DNA of 7,007 nucleotides from Burkholderiales bacterium (lineage in GTDB: Bacteria > Pseudomonadota > Gammaproteobacteria > Burkholderiales > Burkholderiaceae_C). The DNA lies in the NCBI GenBank assembly GCA_947474415.1, contig CANJKD010000119.1:1-7007 (forward strand), in the 5' to 3' direction. A model generated the notes under the pieces. The model had not been told where the DNA came from and made no database searches. It was given only the letters and a program-made list of their open reading frames with translations. Positions 1-5,611 of this stretch are shown here, piece by piece (the first letter of the stretch is position 1; each line of letters starts with the position of its first letter). The translations under genes were made by a program, and so were the position numbers.

Positions 1-1
1 A

Positions 2-97
2 CTCGTGCGCCGCGCGCGAGTGCGCAGCACGTTGAGCGAAGACCAGGCGCTGGCGGCGGCGCAAGAAGAGGTTCGAGCGGTTCGCCGCAAGAAGTGA
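2..97 (+). CDS. C-terminal fragment of a small basic protein, probable antitoxin of the adjacent PIN toxin (5' end outside window)
   Basis: Only the last 31 codons are visible, in a frame open from base 2 to a TGA at 95-97. The encoded tail is charged and helical in appearance (SEDQALAAAQEEVRAVRRKK), ending in a basic cluster. It stops 9 bp before the ATG of the PIN-domain toxin gene. An antitoxin immediately upstream of its toxin in one operon is the usual arrangement for this toxin class, so an antitoxin C-terminus that wraps the toxin is the best guess. The DNA-binding N-terminus is off the window, so the family (ribbon-helix-helix, AbrB or other) cannot be decided. The frame and stop are seen directly; the function is inferred from position only. 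Confidence 0.5.
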   Translation, partial: LVRRARVRSTLSEDQALAAAQEEVRAVRRKK

Positions 98-106
98 CTT
101 GCACCC

Positions 107-535
107 ATGAGTTGGCAGGCCGTCATCGTCGACACCAACGTGGTCGTGGCCGGTTTGATCACCCGGAACGACACCTCGCCCGTCGCCCGCATCCTCGACG
201 GCATGCTGGGCGCGGCTTTTCCCTTCGTGCTGTCCGAGGCCCTGCTGGCCGAATACCGTGCCGTGCTCGTGCGGCCGGTCCTGCGCAAGCTGCATGGCCT
301 GACGGTTGCCGAGGTGGAGGCCATCCTGACCGACCTCGCCCAACACGCCATCGTTCTGCGGCCGGTATCCACGCCACCCGCGCCGCTCGCGCCCGAACCG
401 GGCGATCAGCTGTTGTGGGAACTGCTTGCCACCAAGGCCGACCTGGCATTGGTCACTGGCGACAAGCTGCTGCTCAAGGATGCGGGCATGCGCGGGCGTG
501 TGATTTCACCGCAATCCTTCATGGCAGGCCGATAG
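107..535 (+). CDS. PIN-domain toxin (putative VapC-like endoribonuclease, COG1569-type)
   Basis: The 142-residue protein has the layout of a complete PIN domain, a metal-dependent RNase fold used by type II toxins to cleave RNA. The first strand carries the catalytic Asp in IVDTNVVVAGL (D9, with N11). A central helix has the SEALLAEY motif (E44, E49). A third acidic position is D100 in EPGDQLLWEL, and the fourth strand ends in VTGDKLLL (T117, G118, D119). All four expected acidic positions are present, so the enzyme looks intact. The length is typical for the family described as toxin component, PIN family. It starts at an ATG 9 bp after the upstream small gene, consistent with translation from one mRNA. 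In the cell it would be a cytoplasmic RNase held inactive by its antitoxin; the RNA target cannot be read from the sequence. Confidence 0.85.
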   Translation: MSWQAVIVDTNVVVAGLITRNDTSPVARILDGMLGAAFPFVLSEALLAEYRAVLVRPVLRKLHGLTVAEVEAILTDLAQHAIVLRPVSTPPAPLAPEPGDQLLWELLATKADLALVTGDKLLLKDAGMRGRVISPQSFMAGR

Positions 536-578
536 CGGATGTTCCCCAATGCTCACACCACCCGGAACCGCCTTGACA

Positions 579-599
579 CCGGTGCGAGATCCGGTGCGA
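579..599 (+). repeat. Direct repeat: two 9-bp copies of CCGGTGCGA, 12 bp apart
   Basis: CCGGTGCGA occurs exactly at 579-587 and again at 591-599, separated by GAT. A weaker third copy (CCAGTGCGC) follows at 606-614. The repeats lie in the non-coding gap between the PIN toxin and the VapB-like gene. Regularly spaced short repeats upstream of a ribbon-helix-helix antitoxin can be autoregulatory operators, but that use is an inference. Confidence 0.5.
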
Positions 600-639
600 C
601 TCACGCCAGTGCGCAAGAGGCAAGTATGGCGAATCACAC

Positions 640-663
640 TAAGATCGGGCACACCGATATCGG
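640..663 (+). promoter_or_regulatory. Possible promoter -10 and operator palindrome of the vapB-like gene
   Basis: A perfect 10-bp palindrome CCGATATCGG spans 654-663, 22 bp before the ATG at 686. A TAAGAT hexamer at 640-645 matches four of six positions of the sigma-70 -10 box, which would place the transcription start close to or within the palindrome. No convincing -35 is seen at the right distance. An operator overlapping the start site would fit autorepression by a ribbon-helix-helix antitoxin. The palindrome is seen; its role is inferred. Confidence 0.3.
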
Positions 664-685
664 GTCACTGCCTGCGCAGGCCACT

Positions 686-907
686 ATGCGAAACATCACC
701 CTGACCGCCGACGAGAGTCTCATTGAGGCTGCGCGCCAACGTGCGCGGATCGAGCACACAACTTTGAACGAACAGTTCCGCTGCTGGCTGGCCGAATGTG
801 CCCGCAGCCCGGAACGCACGCAGCAATATGCCGCCGTGATGGCCAAACTGCGCGGCCAATTGAAGGTCGGGCGAAAGCTCTCGCGAGACGAGATGAATGA
901 GCGCTGA
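686..907 (+). CDS. VapB-like ribbon-helix-helix antitoxin (orphan)
   Basis: The 73-residue protein begins with a short strand, MRNITLTAD, followed by two helices (about residues 10-26 and 28-40, the latter NEQFRCWLAECAR). This is the strand-helix-helix pattern of dimeric DNA-binding antitoxins. The C-terminal half (KLRGQLKVGRKLSRDEMNER) resembles the toxin-wrapping tail of VapB proteins, which neutralise a VapC RNase and repress their own operon. The frame is open upstream to 539. An in-frame ATG at 626 even has a good Shine-Dalgarno (AAGAGG, 615-620), but its extra 20 residues do not look like part of the fold, so 686 is preferred on domain grounds. Its last codons overlap the start of the toxin position (ATG at 897), where only a broken remnant is found. 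The family call is fairly secure; the start is less so. Confidence 0.7.
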   Translation: MRNITLTADESLIEAARQRARIEHTTLNEQFRCWLAECARSPERTQQYAAVMAKLRGQLKVGRKLSRDEMNER

Positions 908-983
908 AGTCTCCATAAACACCTAAGCCTTTATCTATCACCACGACGTGGCGCTGGCGATTCATCACCCGTTCAAGCGCTGA
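897..983 (+). pseudogene. Degenerate VapC (PIN toxin) relic overlapping the antitoxin stop
   Basis: An ATG at 897 overlaps the last 11 bases of the antitoxin gene, a classic vapBC junction. It reads MSAEVSINT, then a TAA stop (924-926), then AFIYHHD and onward in the same frame to a TGA at 981-983 (ending HHPFKR). Intact VapC toxins commonly begin with a strand followed by DTN and then a hydrophobic V-L-I-Y type segment. Here the catalytic Asp codon position is AAC (Asn) and the next-but-one codon, expected Asn, is the stop. The ending PFKR-stop recalls the NPF-type C-termini of many VapCs, so the remnant may be the two ends joined by an internal deletion of about 100 codons. The reading frame is seen directly; the VapC origin is inference from motif position and context. 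Confidence 0.5.
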
Positions 984-988
984 ATTCC

Positions 989-1828
989 GTGTTCTCCATC
1001 CTCATCCCCACCTGGAACAACCTGGAGTACCTGCGCCTGTGCGTGCGCAGCATTCGCGAGAATTCGGCCCATGCGCACCAGATCATCGTGCACGTGAACG
1101 ATGGCAGCGACGGCAGCCGCGAATGGGTGATGCGCGAGCAGCTCGACGCCACCTTTTCGGAAAGCAACGTCGGCATCTGCTGGGCGGTGAACGAGGCGGC
1201 ACAAATGGCCGACCACGACCTGATCGTCTACCTGAACGATGACATGTACTGCCTGCCCGGCTGGGACACGGCCCTGCTGGCGCGCGCGGCGGCCATGCCG
1301 CGCGACCTGTTCATGCTCTCGGGCACGATGGTGGAGCCGCGCGACAGCGGCAACCCTTGTGTCGTGGTGGCCGACCATGGCGACTCGGTGGAAGGCTTTC
1401 GCGAGGCCGAGTTGCTGAAGGCGGCGCCCGGCCTGAAGCGCGCCGACTGGTACGGGGCCACCTGGCCGCCGACGGTGGTGCACCGCAAGTGGTGGTTCAA
1501 CTGCGGCGGCTACAGCACCGAACTGTCGCCCGGCATGAGCAGCGACAACGACTTCTCGATGAAGCTCTGGCATGCCGGCTGCCGGCACTTCGTCGGCGTC
1601 GGTGATTCGCTGGTGTACCACTTCCAGTGCAAATCGACCGGCAAGGTGGTGAAGAACGACGGTCGGCGCCAGTTCCTCGACAAATGGGGCATGACTCAAT
1701 CGACCTTCGACCGCTTCTACCTGCGCCGTGGGCAACCGGCCGCTGCGCTGCAACTGCCCGAGCCGGAACACAGCCGCGCATTGCGCCTGGCAATGTGGCG
1801 CAGCCGCATGCGCAAGCGGTTCGGCTAG
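989..1828 (+). CDS. Family 2 glycosyltransferase (GT-A fold)
   Basis: The 279-residue protein is a GT2-type inverting glycosyltransferase, which moves a sugar from a nucleotide-sugar donor onto a growing glycan at the cytoplasmic side of the inner membrane. It opens directly with the first strand of the fold, FSILIPTWNN, followed by the nucleotide-binding VNDGSDGS (residues 36-43) and SNVGICWAVNEA (59-70). The metal-binding DXD equivalent is YLNDDM (N83-D84-D85). A later acidic pair in SSDNDF (D186, D188) is a candidate for the catalytic base. No membrane segment is visible. The GTG start is forced by the fold, because nothing useful lies upstream in frame, yet no Shine-Dalgarno is apparent before it. 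It is the only glycan gene on this strand and converges on another GT2 gene, with which it shares its stop. Donor and acceptor sugars cannot be predicted. Confidence 0.85.
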   Translation: MFSILIPTWNNLEYLRLCVRSIRENSAHAHQIIVHVNDGSDGSREWVMREQLDATFSESNVGICWAVNEAAQMADHDLIVYLNDDMYCLPGWDTALLARAAAMPRDLFMLSGTMVEPRDSGNPCVVVADHGDSVEGFREAELLKAAPGLKRADWYGATWPPTVVHRKWWFNCGGYSTELSPGMSSDNDFSMKLWHAGCRHFVGVGDSLVYHFQCKSTGKVVKNDGRRQFLDKWGMTQSTFDRFYLRRGQPAAALQLPEPEHSRALRLAMWRSRMRKRFG

Positions 1829-2814
1829 GTCCGGCCCGAGACGAGTCGCTTCAGGAAGAAGAAGGGCGCGTACACGCCGGGCACCGCCGCATAGAGCCAC
1901 ATCCGCAGCCGCAGCCCGAGCGGCACGCCCGAGGCGTGCAGCGCGATGCCGAACTTTCGACCGATGCCTTGCGCCGCGAACACGTCGCCAATGAAGCGCT
2001 CGCGCTTCAGCTTGGCGTCGAAGGCGGCTTGCACCGCAGCCAGCTGCCCCATCGTGCGGGCATCCTGCAGGAGCTGCTCGTGTTCGACCAGCGCGTGCCG
2101 GTTGTTCTTCAATATGCGTGCGGTCACGTCTTGCGCGCGCAGGTTCCGCACCCGGCGCGAGATGCCGCCACGCCCATAACCGACCATCGGTTCGGGCAGC
2201 GTGAGCGCGCCGCCCAAACCGATGGCGCGGAACACCATGATCAGGTCTTCGGCGACCACGCCGGCGGGCAGCGGGCCGAAGCGGTCGAACAGCCGGCGCG
2301 TCCACGCCTGTGCGGCGCCGACGACGAAAGGCGGGTCGGCCAGCCAGTCTTCGACGGATCCGTAGCGTTGCAGTTCGGACGGCATGATCGGCGCATGCAT
2401 CGCGCCGCCATCGTCCATGTCGAACAGGGCGCTGGCGATCAGGTCAGGCCGGCGCCCGTGGGCCAGCCAGGCGCGCGCGACGGTCTCGCAGCGCTGCGGC
2501 AGCGAGACATCGTCACCCGCCGCAACGAACAGCAGTTCGCCTGTCGACAGGCCGACCAGGTGGCTCAGGTGCGCCCCGATGCCCAGATTGCGTGGGTTAC
2601 GGTTCAGCACGATGCGGTGCGGGCCGGCATAGCCCGCCACCGCAGCCTGCATCGCGGCGAAGGTGCCGTCACTCGACGCGTCGTCCGAGACCACGATTTC
2701 GAGCGGCGAATATGTCTGCGCCAGCGCGCCCCGGATGGCGCGGGCAATGGTGTCGGGCTGCTGGTAGGCGATCAGCAGCATGGACACCAGCGGCCTCGGC
2801 TCGTCGCCCATCAT
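1825..2814 (-). CDS. Family 2 glycosyltransferase
   Basis: Counting from the ATG at 2814 the protein has 329 residues. The GT-A domain shows the N-terminal strand PLVSMLLIAYQQ, the nucleotide-binding SDDASSDGT (residues 43-51), the metal-binding AGDD motif (D101-D102) and VAEDL (E189-D190) as the likely catalytic acidic pair. A hydrophobic and basic C-terminus (about 293-329, rich in Trp, Phe and Leu) may attach it peripherally to the membrane. The start is uncertain: a GTG at 2841 adds nine residues, and a second ATG sits at 2811; none has a clear Shine-Dalgarno. It lies last in the minus-strand series, just after the methyltransferase gene, so it is probably transcribed with it. Its stop codon overlaps that of the convergent GT2 gene. 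A role in LPS/O-antigen sugar addition is inferred from the neighbourhood; the specific linkage is unknown. Confidence 0.85.
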   Translation of the reverse strand: MMGDEPRPLVSMLLIAYQQPDTIARAIRGALAQTYSPLEIVVSDDASSDGTFAAMQAAVAGYAGPHRIVLNRNPRNLGIGAHLSHLVGLSTGELLFVAAGDDVSLPQRCETVARAWLAHGRRPDLIASALFDMDDGGAMHAPIMPSELQRYGSVEDWLADPPFVVGAAQAWTRRLFDRFGPLPAGVVAEDLIMVFRAIGLGGALTLPEPMVGYGRGGISRRVRNLRAQDVTARILKNNRHALVEHEQLLQDARTMGQLAAVQAAFDAKLKRERFIGDVFAAQGIGRKFGIALHASGVPLGLRLRMWLYAAVPGVYAPFFFLKRLVSGRT

Positions 2815-2841
2815 GGACGCAGCGCCGCTATGCCCGGCCAC

Positions 2842-2856
2842 TGGGGTCGAACCCCA
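2842..2856 (-). other. Perfect intergenic hairpin after the methyltransferase stop
   Basis: The 15 bases TGGGGT-CGA-ACCCCA form a 6-bp stem with a 3-nt loop (or a 5-bp stem with a 5-nt loop). They start directly behind the TAG stop of the methyltransferase and end just before the possible GTG start at 2841. No T-run follows, so it is not a typical rho-independent terminator. It might protect the mRNA 3' end or modulate translation of the downstream glycosyltransferase. Confidence 0.45.
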
Positions 2857-3546
2857 CTACGGCGCCTTGCGGTGCTTGCCGCGCGGGGTCGAGAGCAGGT
2901 CGCCGAAGACCTTGATCTTCAGGCCGCGGCGCATCGCCTTGCCGCTGGCCGTCATCGCATAGCGCTCGTCGAAACCATGCTTCATCGATGCGTCGAGCTG
3001 CACCGACCCGCCGTGCCGTAACCCGACGAAGTACAGGTCGCGGGTCAGGTAGTTGACCCAGCTCGCCCAGTCGCTGAGCCAGCCCTTCAGGTACAACGAA
3101 TCCTCGAAGTCGGCGACGGTCAAGTTGCGGTAGTAGTCCCAGCTTTCGGCCGAGGTGAAAGGTGATGCATCGGGGTTGGTGCGCGTGGTGCCGTGCTCGA
3201 GCCGGCCCGTGGTGGCGCAGCTGATCATCACGATGCCGCCGGGCTTCGTCATGCGCAGCATGTTGGCGATGGTTTCGCGCCAGAACGGGTTGTGTTCCAT
3301 GCATTCGGCCGAGATCACGGTATCGAAGTGGCCGGTCGGGAACTCGACCAGCTGGCCTTGACAGGCGAGGTCGACGCCGGGCGCGAGTTGCAGATCCACG
3401 CCCACATAGATGCAGTCGCTGAACAGCTCGCGGACCGAGCCGTTGATGTCGAGCGAACCCACTTCGAGCACGCGCGCGCCCTTGAACGCATTCGGGTAAT
3501 GGGCACGAACGCCCGTGAAGAATTCCGCCTGCTCGGGATGCGCCAT
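2857..3546 (-). CDS. SAM-dependent methyltransferase (Methyltransf_11 type)
   Basis: The 229-residue protein has a Rossmann-fold class I methyltransferase core. Motif I is VLEVGSLDINGSV (residues 26-38), a variant in which the glycine-rich loop reads EVGSLDING rather than GxGxG. Motif II is VGVDL (D51, the expected ribose-binding acid). FDTVISAECMEHN (74-86) is the motif IV region and MTKPGG (99-104) precedes strand 5. The C-terminal part (about 130-229) carries a long insert rich in Trp and Tyr that probably forms the substrate pocket. Proteins of this variant are common in O-antigen and other polysaccharide clusters, where they methylate sugars; the target here is inferred from context only. 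The ATG at 3546 has a modest AAGAGA-type Shine-Dalgarno. It follows a 99-bp gap with possible promoter signals and is followed closely by the GT2 gene. Confidence 0.85.
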   Translation of the reverse strand: MAHPEQAEFFTGVRAHYPNAFKGARVLEVGSLDINGSVRELFSDCIYVGVDLQLAPGVDLACQGQLVEFPTGHFDTVISAECMEHNPFWRETIANMLRMTKPGGIVMISCATTGRLEHGTTRTNPDASPFTSAESWDYYRNLTVADFEDSLYLKGWLSDWASWVNYLTRDLYFVGLRHGGSVQLDASMKHGFDERYAMTASGKAMRRGLKIKVFGDLLSTPRGKHRKAP

Positions 3547-3562
3547 GTGGGTTCTCTTGTGT

Positions 3563-3577
3563 CGCGAAGTTCTCGCG
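3563..3577 (-). other. Inverted repeat in the 5' leader of the methyltransferase gene
   Basis: CGCGA (3563-3567) and TCGCG (3573-3577) are perfect inverted copies around a 5-nt loop, 17 bases upstream of the ATG at 3546. It could be a leader hairpin near the ribosome site or a small operator at the putative transcription start. The repeat is seen; its function is unknown. Confidence 0.35.
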
Positions 3578-3582
3578 GTGGA

Positions 3583-3611
3583 ATGATAGGAGACAGGGCG
3601 CGGGCCGCAGA
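3583..3611 (-). promoter_or_regulatory. Possible promoter in the gap between the two methyltransferase genes
   Basis: On the minus strand a TATCAT hexamer (3588-3583) matches five of six bases of the sigma-70 -10 box. It lies 36 bp before the ATG at 3546, giving a plausible short leader. The -35 position 17 bp upstream (TCTGCG, 3611-3606) is poor, so activity would be weak or activator-dependent. This is the largest gap in the minus-strand series (99 bp), which makes an internal promoter plausible. Confidence 0.3.
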
Positions 3612-3645
3612 CGCGCCAACGACCAACCCAGCCGGCTGCCTGATG

Positions 3646-4482
3646 TCAAGGCATTGCCGTCCTGCGCGCCATGAAGGTCACGAGCGCCGGGTTGACGGCG
3701 TCTTGCATCAACTCCACGTCCAAGCCGGCCGCCGTGCAGAGATCAACGAAGTCGGCACCGAATTCATTGAAGACGAGAAAGTCGGTCTTGCCTTCCTGGG
3801 CGACCCCATGGTAGCTGGGCGGCAGCAGATGCGTCAGCGCTCCGCCTTGAATCGTGGCACGCTGGCGCGTCGGGCGGTCCCAGATGATCGGGACCGTGAA
3901 CACATGCATGCCGCCTGGCTTGAGCACCCGGCAGGTTTCGCGCAACGCCGGGCCGATGTTCGGCACATGCTCCAGGGTGTCGGAAGTGATGACGATGTCA
4001 AAACTCGCGTCGGCGTAGGTCAGGCGCATCAGGTCTTCTGACGGCACGCCCTGCTGGGTGCTGCCGAACTCGGAAAAGCGCAGTCCGGGGCAGCGCCGAA
4101 GGTGGCGATGCAGGTTTCCGGCCGAGTTGATTTCGGCAATTGAAAGTGCGCGGGCCTTCGGGTCGCGAAACAGCGTGCTGCGTCGGCTGGCGGAACTGCC
4201 GCTGAGGCGGTTTGCAGCGGTGACAATCGCGGCGGCGAGTTGACCGCTGCGCAGGCTGGACCCGCACCACGCGCAACGGCTGCCTTCGCGCTCGTCCATC
4301 CAGCGGTGCCATTGCGGTGTCAGCTCCCATTCGGTCATCAGCCCCGGCCACAACACATCGCGATGCAATGGCCTGCCCTTGAAACCGCAGGTGCCGCAGG
4401 GCTTACCGCCGTCGATGCGGCTGACGATGATCTCGCGGGCGCGGCGCCCGATGCGCTGCAGGCGCTTCACGACCTTGAGCAT
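3646..4482 (-). CDS. SAM methyltransferase with N-terminal CxxC/CxxC zinc-ribbon-like segment
   Basis: From the ATG at 4482 the protein has 278 residues. The N-terminal part has two CxxC pairs, PCGTC (C29, C32) and CAWC (C70, C73), 37 residues apart, suggesting a bound zinc. The C-terminal part is a class I methyltransferase: the motif I region ALSIAEINSAGNL (112-124) lacks a GxGxG loop, an acidic SEDL segment follows (D150), FDIVITSDTLEHVP (161-174) is well conserved, and VLKPGGMHVFTVP (186-198) marks strands 4-5. This reads like a known methyltransferase subfamily of polysaccharide loci with a divergent SAM loop. The frame is open upstream to 4647, but that would overlap the preceding glycosyltransferase by 109 bp and encodes nothing domain-like, so 4482 is preferred although no Shine-Dalgarno is clear. 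Sugar methylation is inferred from the neighbours. Confidence 0.8.
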   Translation of the reverse strand: MLKVVKRLQRIGRRAREIIVSRIDGGKPCGTCGFKGRPLHRDVLWPGLMTEWELTPQWHRWMDEREGSRCAWCGSSLRSGQLAAAIVTAANRLSGSSASRRSTLFRDPKARALSIAEINSAGNLHRHLRRCPGLRFSEFGSTQQGVPSEDLMRLTYADASFDIVITSDTLEHVPNIGPALRETCRVLKPGGMHVFTVPIIWDRPTRQRATIQGGALTHLLPPSYHGVAQEGKTDFLVFNEFGADFVDLCTAAGLDVELMQDAVNPALVTFMARRTAMP

Positions 4483-4538
4483 GCGGTGCGGTGAAAGTGG
4501 GTGTTCATTGATGGCGGCGTAACCGGTCTGCAGGGCCG

Positions 4539-5594
4539 CTACCAGGCAGAGGCCCAGCGCAGCAAGGCGTCGAGGTGCACAGCCACCGACGGATCGTACG
4601 AGAGTTGCATTCGGGGCGCTTCGAGTCGGTGCGTGCCGGCGCTCCACATTTCAACCGCACGTGCGATGGCCTGCCCGAGGCCCGTGGGTTGTTCGAGGGT
4701 GAAAGGCAAGCCGGCGGGTGCTCTCAAGACCTCGGCACAACCGACGTTGTCGGCCACCAGCACCGGCGTACCGCACAGCACCGACTCGATGCCGACCAGC
4801 CCGAAGGGTTCGTAGCGCGAGGCCATCACGCTGAAGTCGACCGCGCGGAACACGTCTTCGATGTCGGTGCGGTAGCCGAGGTATCGCAGGTTCGGGCCCT
4901 GCGCATCGATGGGCCGCCCGGCCACCGCCAGCAGCACCGGCAGGTGGGTGTTCTGGAAGAAGTCTAGTAGCAGGTCGAGGCCCTTGCGGCGGTGGCCGGT
5001 GGATGCGAGCAGGAAAACCGCCCGGTCATCCGGCAGGCCCAGGCTTTCGCGCAACTGCATGCGGCGCGCGTCGGGCACAGGGCTGAAGCGGTCGCCATCA
5101 ATGGGCGGGTAGAGCACCTCGATCTTTTCGGGCGCCACGCCGTAGTGCTGCTGCACCTGCTGCGCCAGGCCGCGCGAGTGCGCGACGATCAGCTTCGCGT
5201 TCGTCAGGTGATCGCGCTCTAGCGCGATCTTCCAGCGGTCGATGCGGCCAGGGCGTTGGCCCATCGCTTCGAGGTAAGCCGGGTGGTTGCTGCCGCAGAT
5301 GGCGATGTCGGCAGCGCCGGTCTGGTTGCAGGCGATCAAGGGTGCCCAGCCGCCTTGCCGTTTGAGTGATCGCAAGCGCCAGTCGAACCAGATATCGCGC
5401 AGCTTGCCTGGCACACCGGTCATGCGCACCGGCAACGGGTCGACCCAGCCGTATTCGGGCAGCGATGTGTCGAAGGCCTTGGCCGCGAACACCGGCTTGA
5501 TGCCGCGCGCGTGCAGGCCGCGCACCAGGGTCAGCGCGTAGCGTTCGATGCCGCCGCTGTTGCGCAGACCGTGGTTGGAGATGGCGAGGTGCAT
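4539..5594 (-). CDS. Family 4 (GT-B fold) glycosyltransferase
   Basis: The 351-residue protein is a retaining GT-B glycosyltransferase of the GT4/WaaG-like group. The N-terminal acceptor domain has the glycine motif NSGGIERYALTLVRGLHARG (around 12-31). The C-terminal donor domain shows STGHRRKGLDLLL (198-210, with the R203-K204 pair expected to bind the donor phosphates) and the hallmark E-x7-E motif in YEPFGLVGIE (E262, E270), followed by GTPVLVADNVGCAEVL. Length is normal for the group, and no signal peptide or membrane helix is visible, so it should act peripherally on the cytoplasmic face. GGIER-type N-termini are common among LPS-core enzymes, fitting its place near an MsbA-type exporter. 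It begins at an ATG 34 bp after the AhpD-like gene and has no strong Shine-Dalgarno. Donor and acceptor are not predictable. Confidence 0.88.
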   Translation of the reverse strand: MHLAISNHGLRNSGGIERYALTLVRGLHARGIKPVFAAKAFDTSLPEYGWVDPLPVRMTGVPGKLRDIWFDWRLRSLKRQGGWAPLIACNQTGAADIAICGSNHPAYLEAMGQRPGRIDRWKIALERDHLTNAKLIVAHSRGLAQQVQQHYGVAPEKIEVLYPPIDGDRFSPVPDARRMQLRESLGLPDDRAVFLLASTGHRRKGLDLLLDFFQNTHLPVLLAVAGRPIDAQGPNLRYLGYRTDIEDVFRAVDFSVMASRYEPFGLVGIESVLCGTPVLVADNVGCAEVLRAPAGLPFTLEQPTGLGQAIARAVEMWSAGTHRLEAPRMQLSYDPSVAVHLDALLRWASAW

Positions 5595-5611
5595 CGCGGG
5601 TTCGGTTGCGG

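Noticed and set aside
573..578. Exact TTGACA on the plus strand upstream of the antitoxin
   Set aside because: The position 17 bp downstream reads GCGACT, which is not a -10 box; it is left as unsupported.
965..2305. Long minus-strand open frame (446 codons) opposite the first GT2 gene and across into the second
   Set aside because: Arg/Ala/His-rich translation with no domain motifs; it lies antisense to a well-supported glycosyltransferase and out of frame with another. Such long shadow frames are usual in GC-rich DNA.
2842..2856. GGGGTTCGACCCC resembles a tRNA T-arm, so a tRNA remnant or attachment site was considered
   Set aside because: The loop is 5 nt rather than 7, and no acceptor stem, anticodon arm or CCA end is found around it.
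1627..3021. Long plus-strand open frame (464 codons) opposite the second GT2 and methyltransferase genes
   Set aside because: Low-complexity Arg/Gln/His/Ala composition and no recognisable motif, while the opposite strand encodes clear family motifs through the same bases.
3644..3649. Exact TTGACA (-35) on the minus strand at the end of the zinc-ribbon methyltransferase
   Set aside because: No -10-like hexamer 16-18 bp downstream (TTGGTC at 17 bp), so it does not form a promoter with the TATCAT further on.
3193..4041. Plus-strand open frame (282 codons) opposite the two methyltransferases
   Set aside because: It spans two real genes and their gap on the other strand and has no domain signature; treated as a shadow.
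4483..4647. N-terminal extension of the zinc-ribbon methyltransferase up to an ATG at 4647
   Set aside because: It would overlap the GT4 gene by 109 bp, and the added 55 residues show only antisense-like composition; the domain begins after the ATG at 4482.
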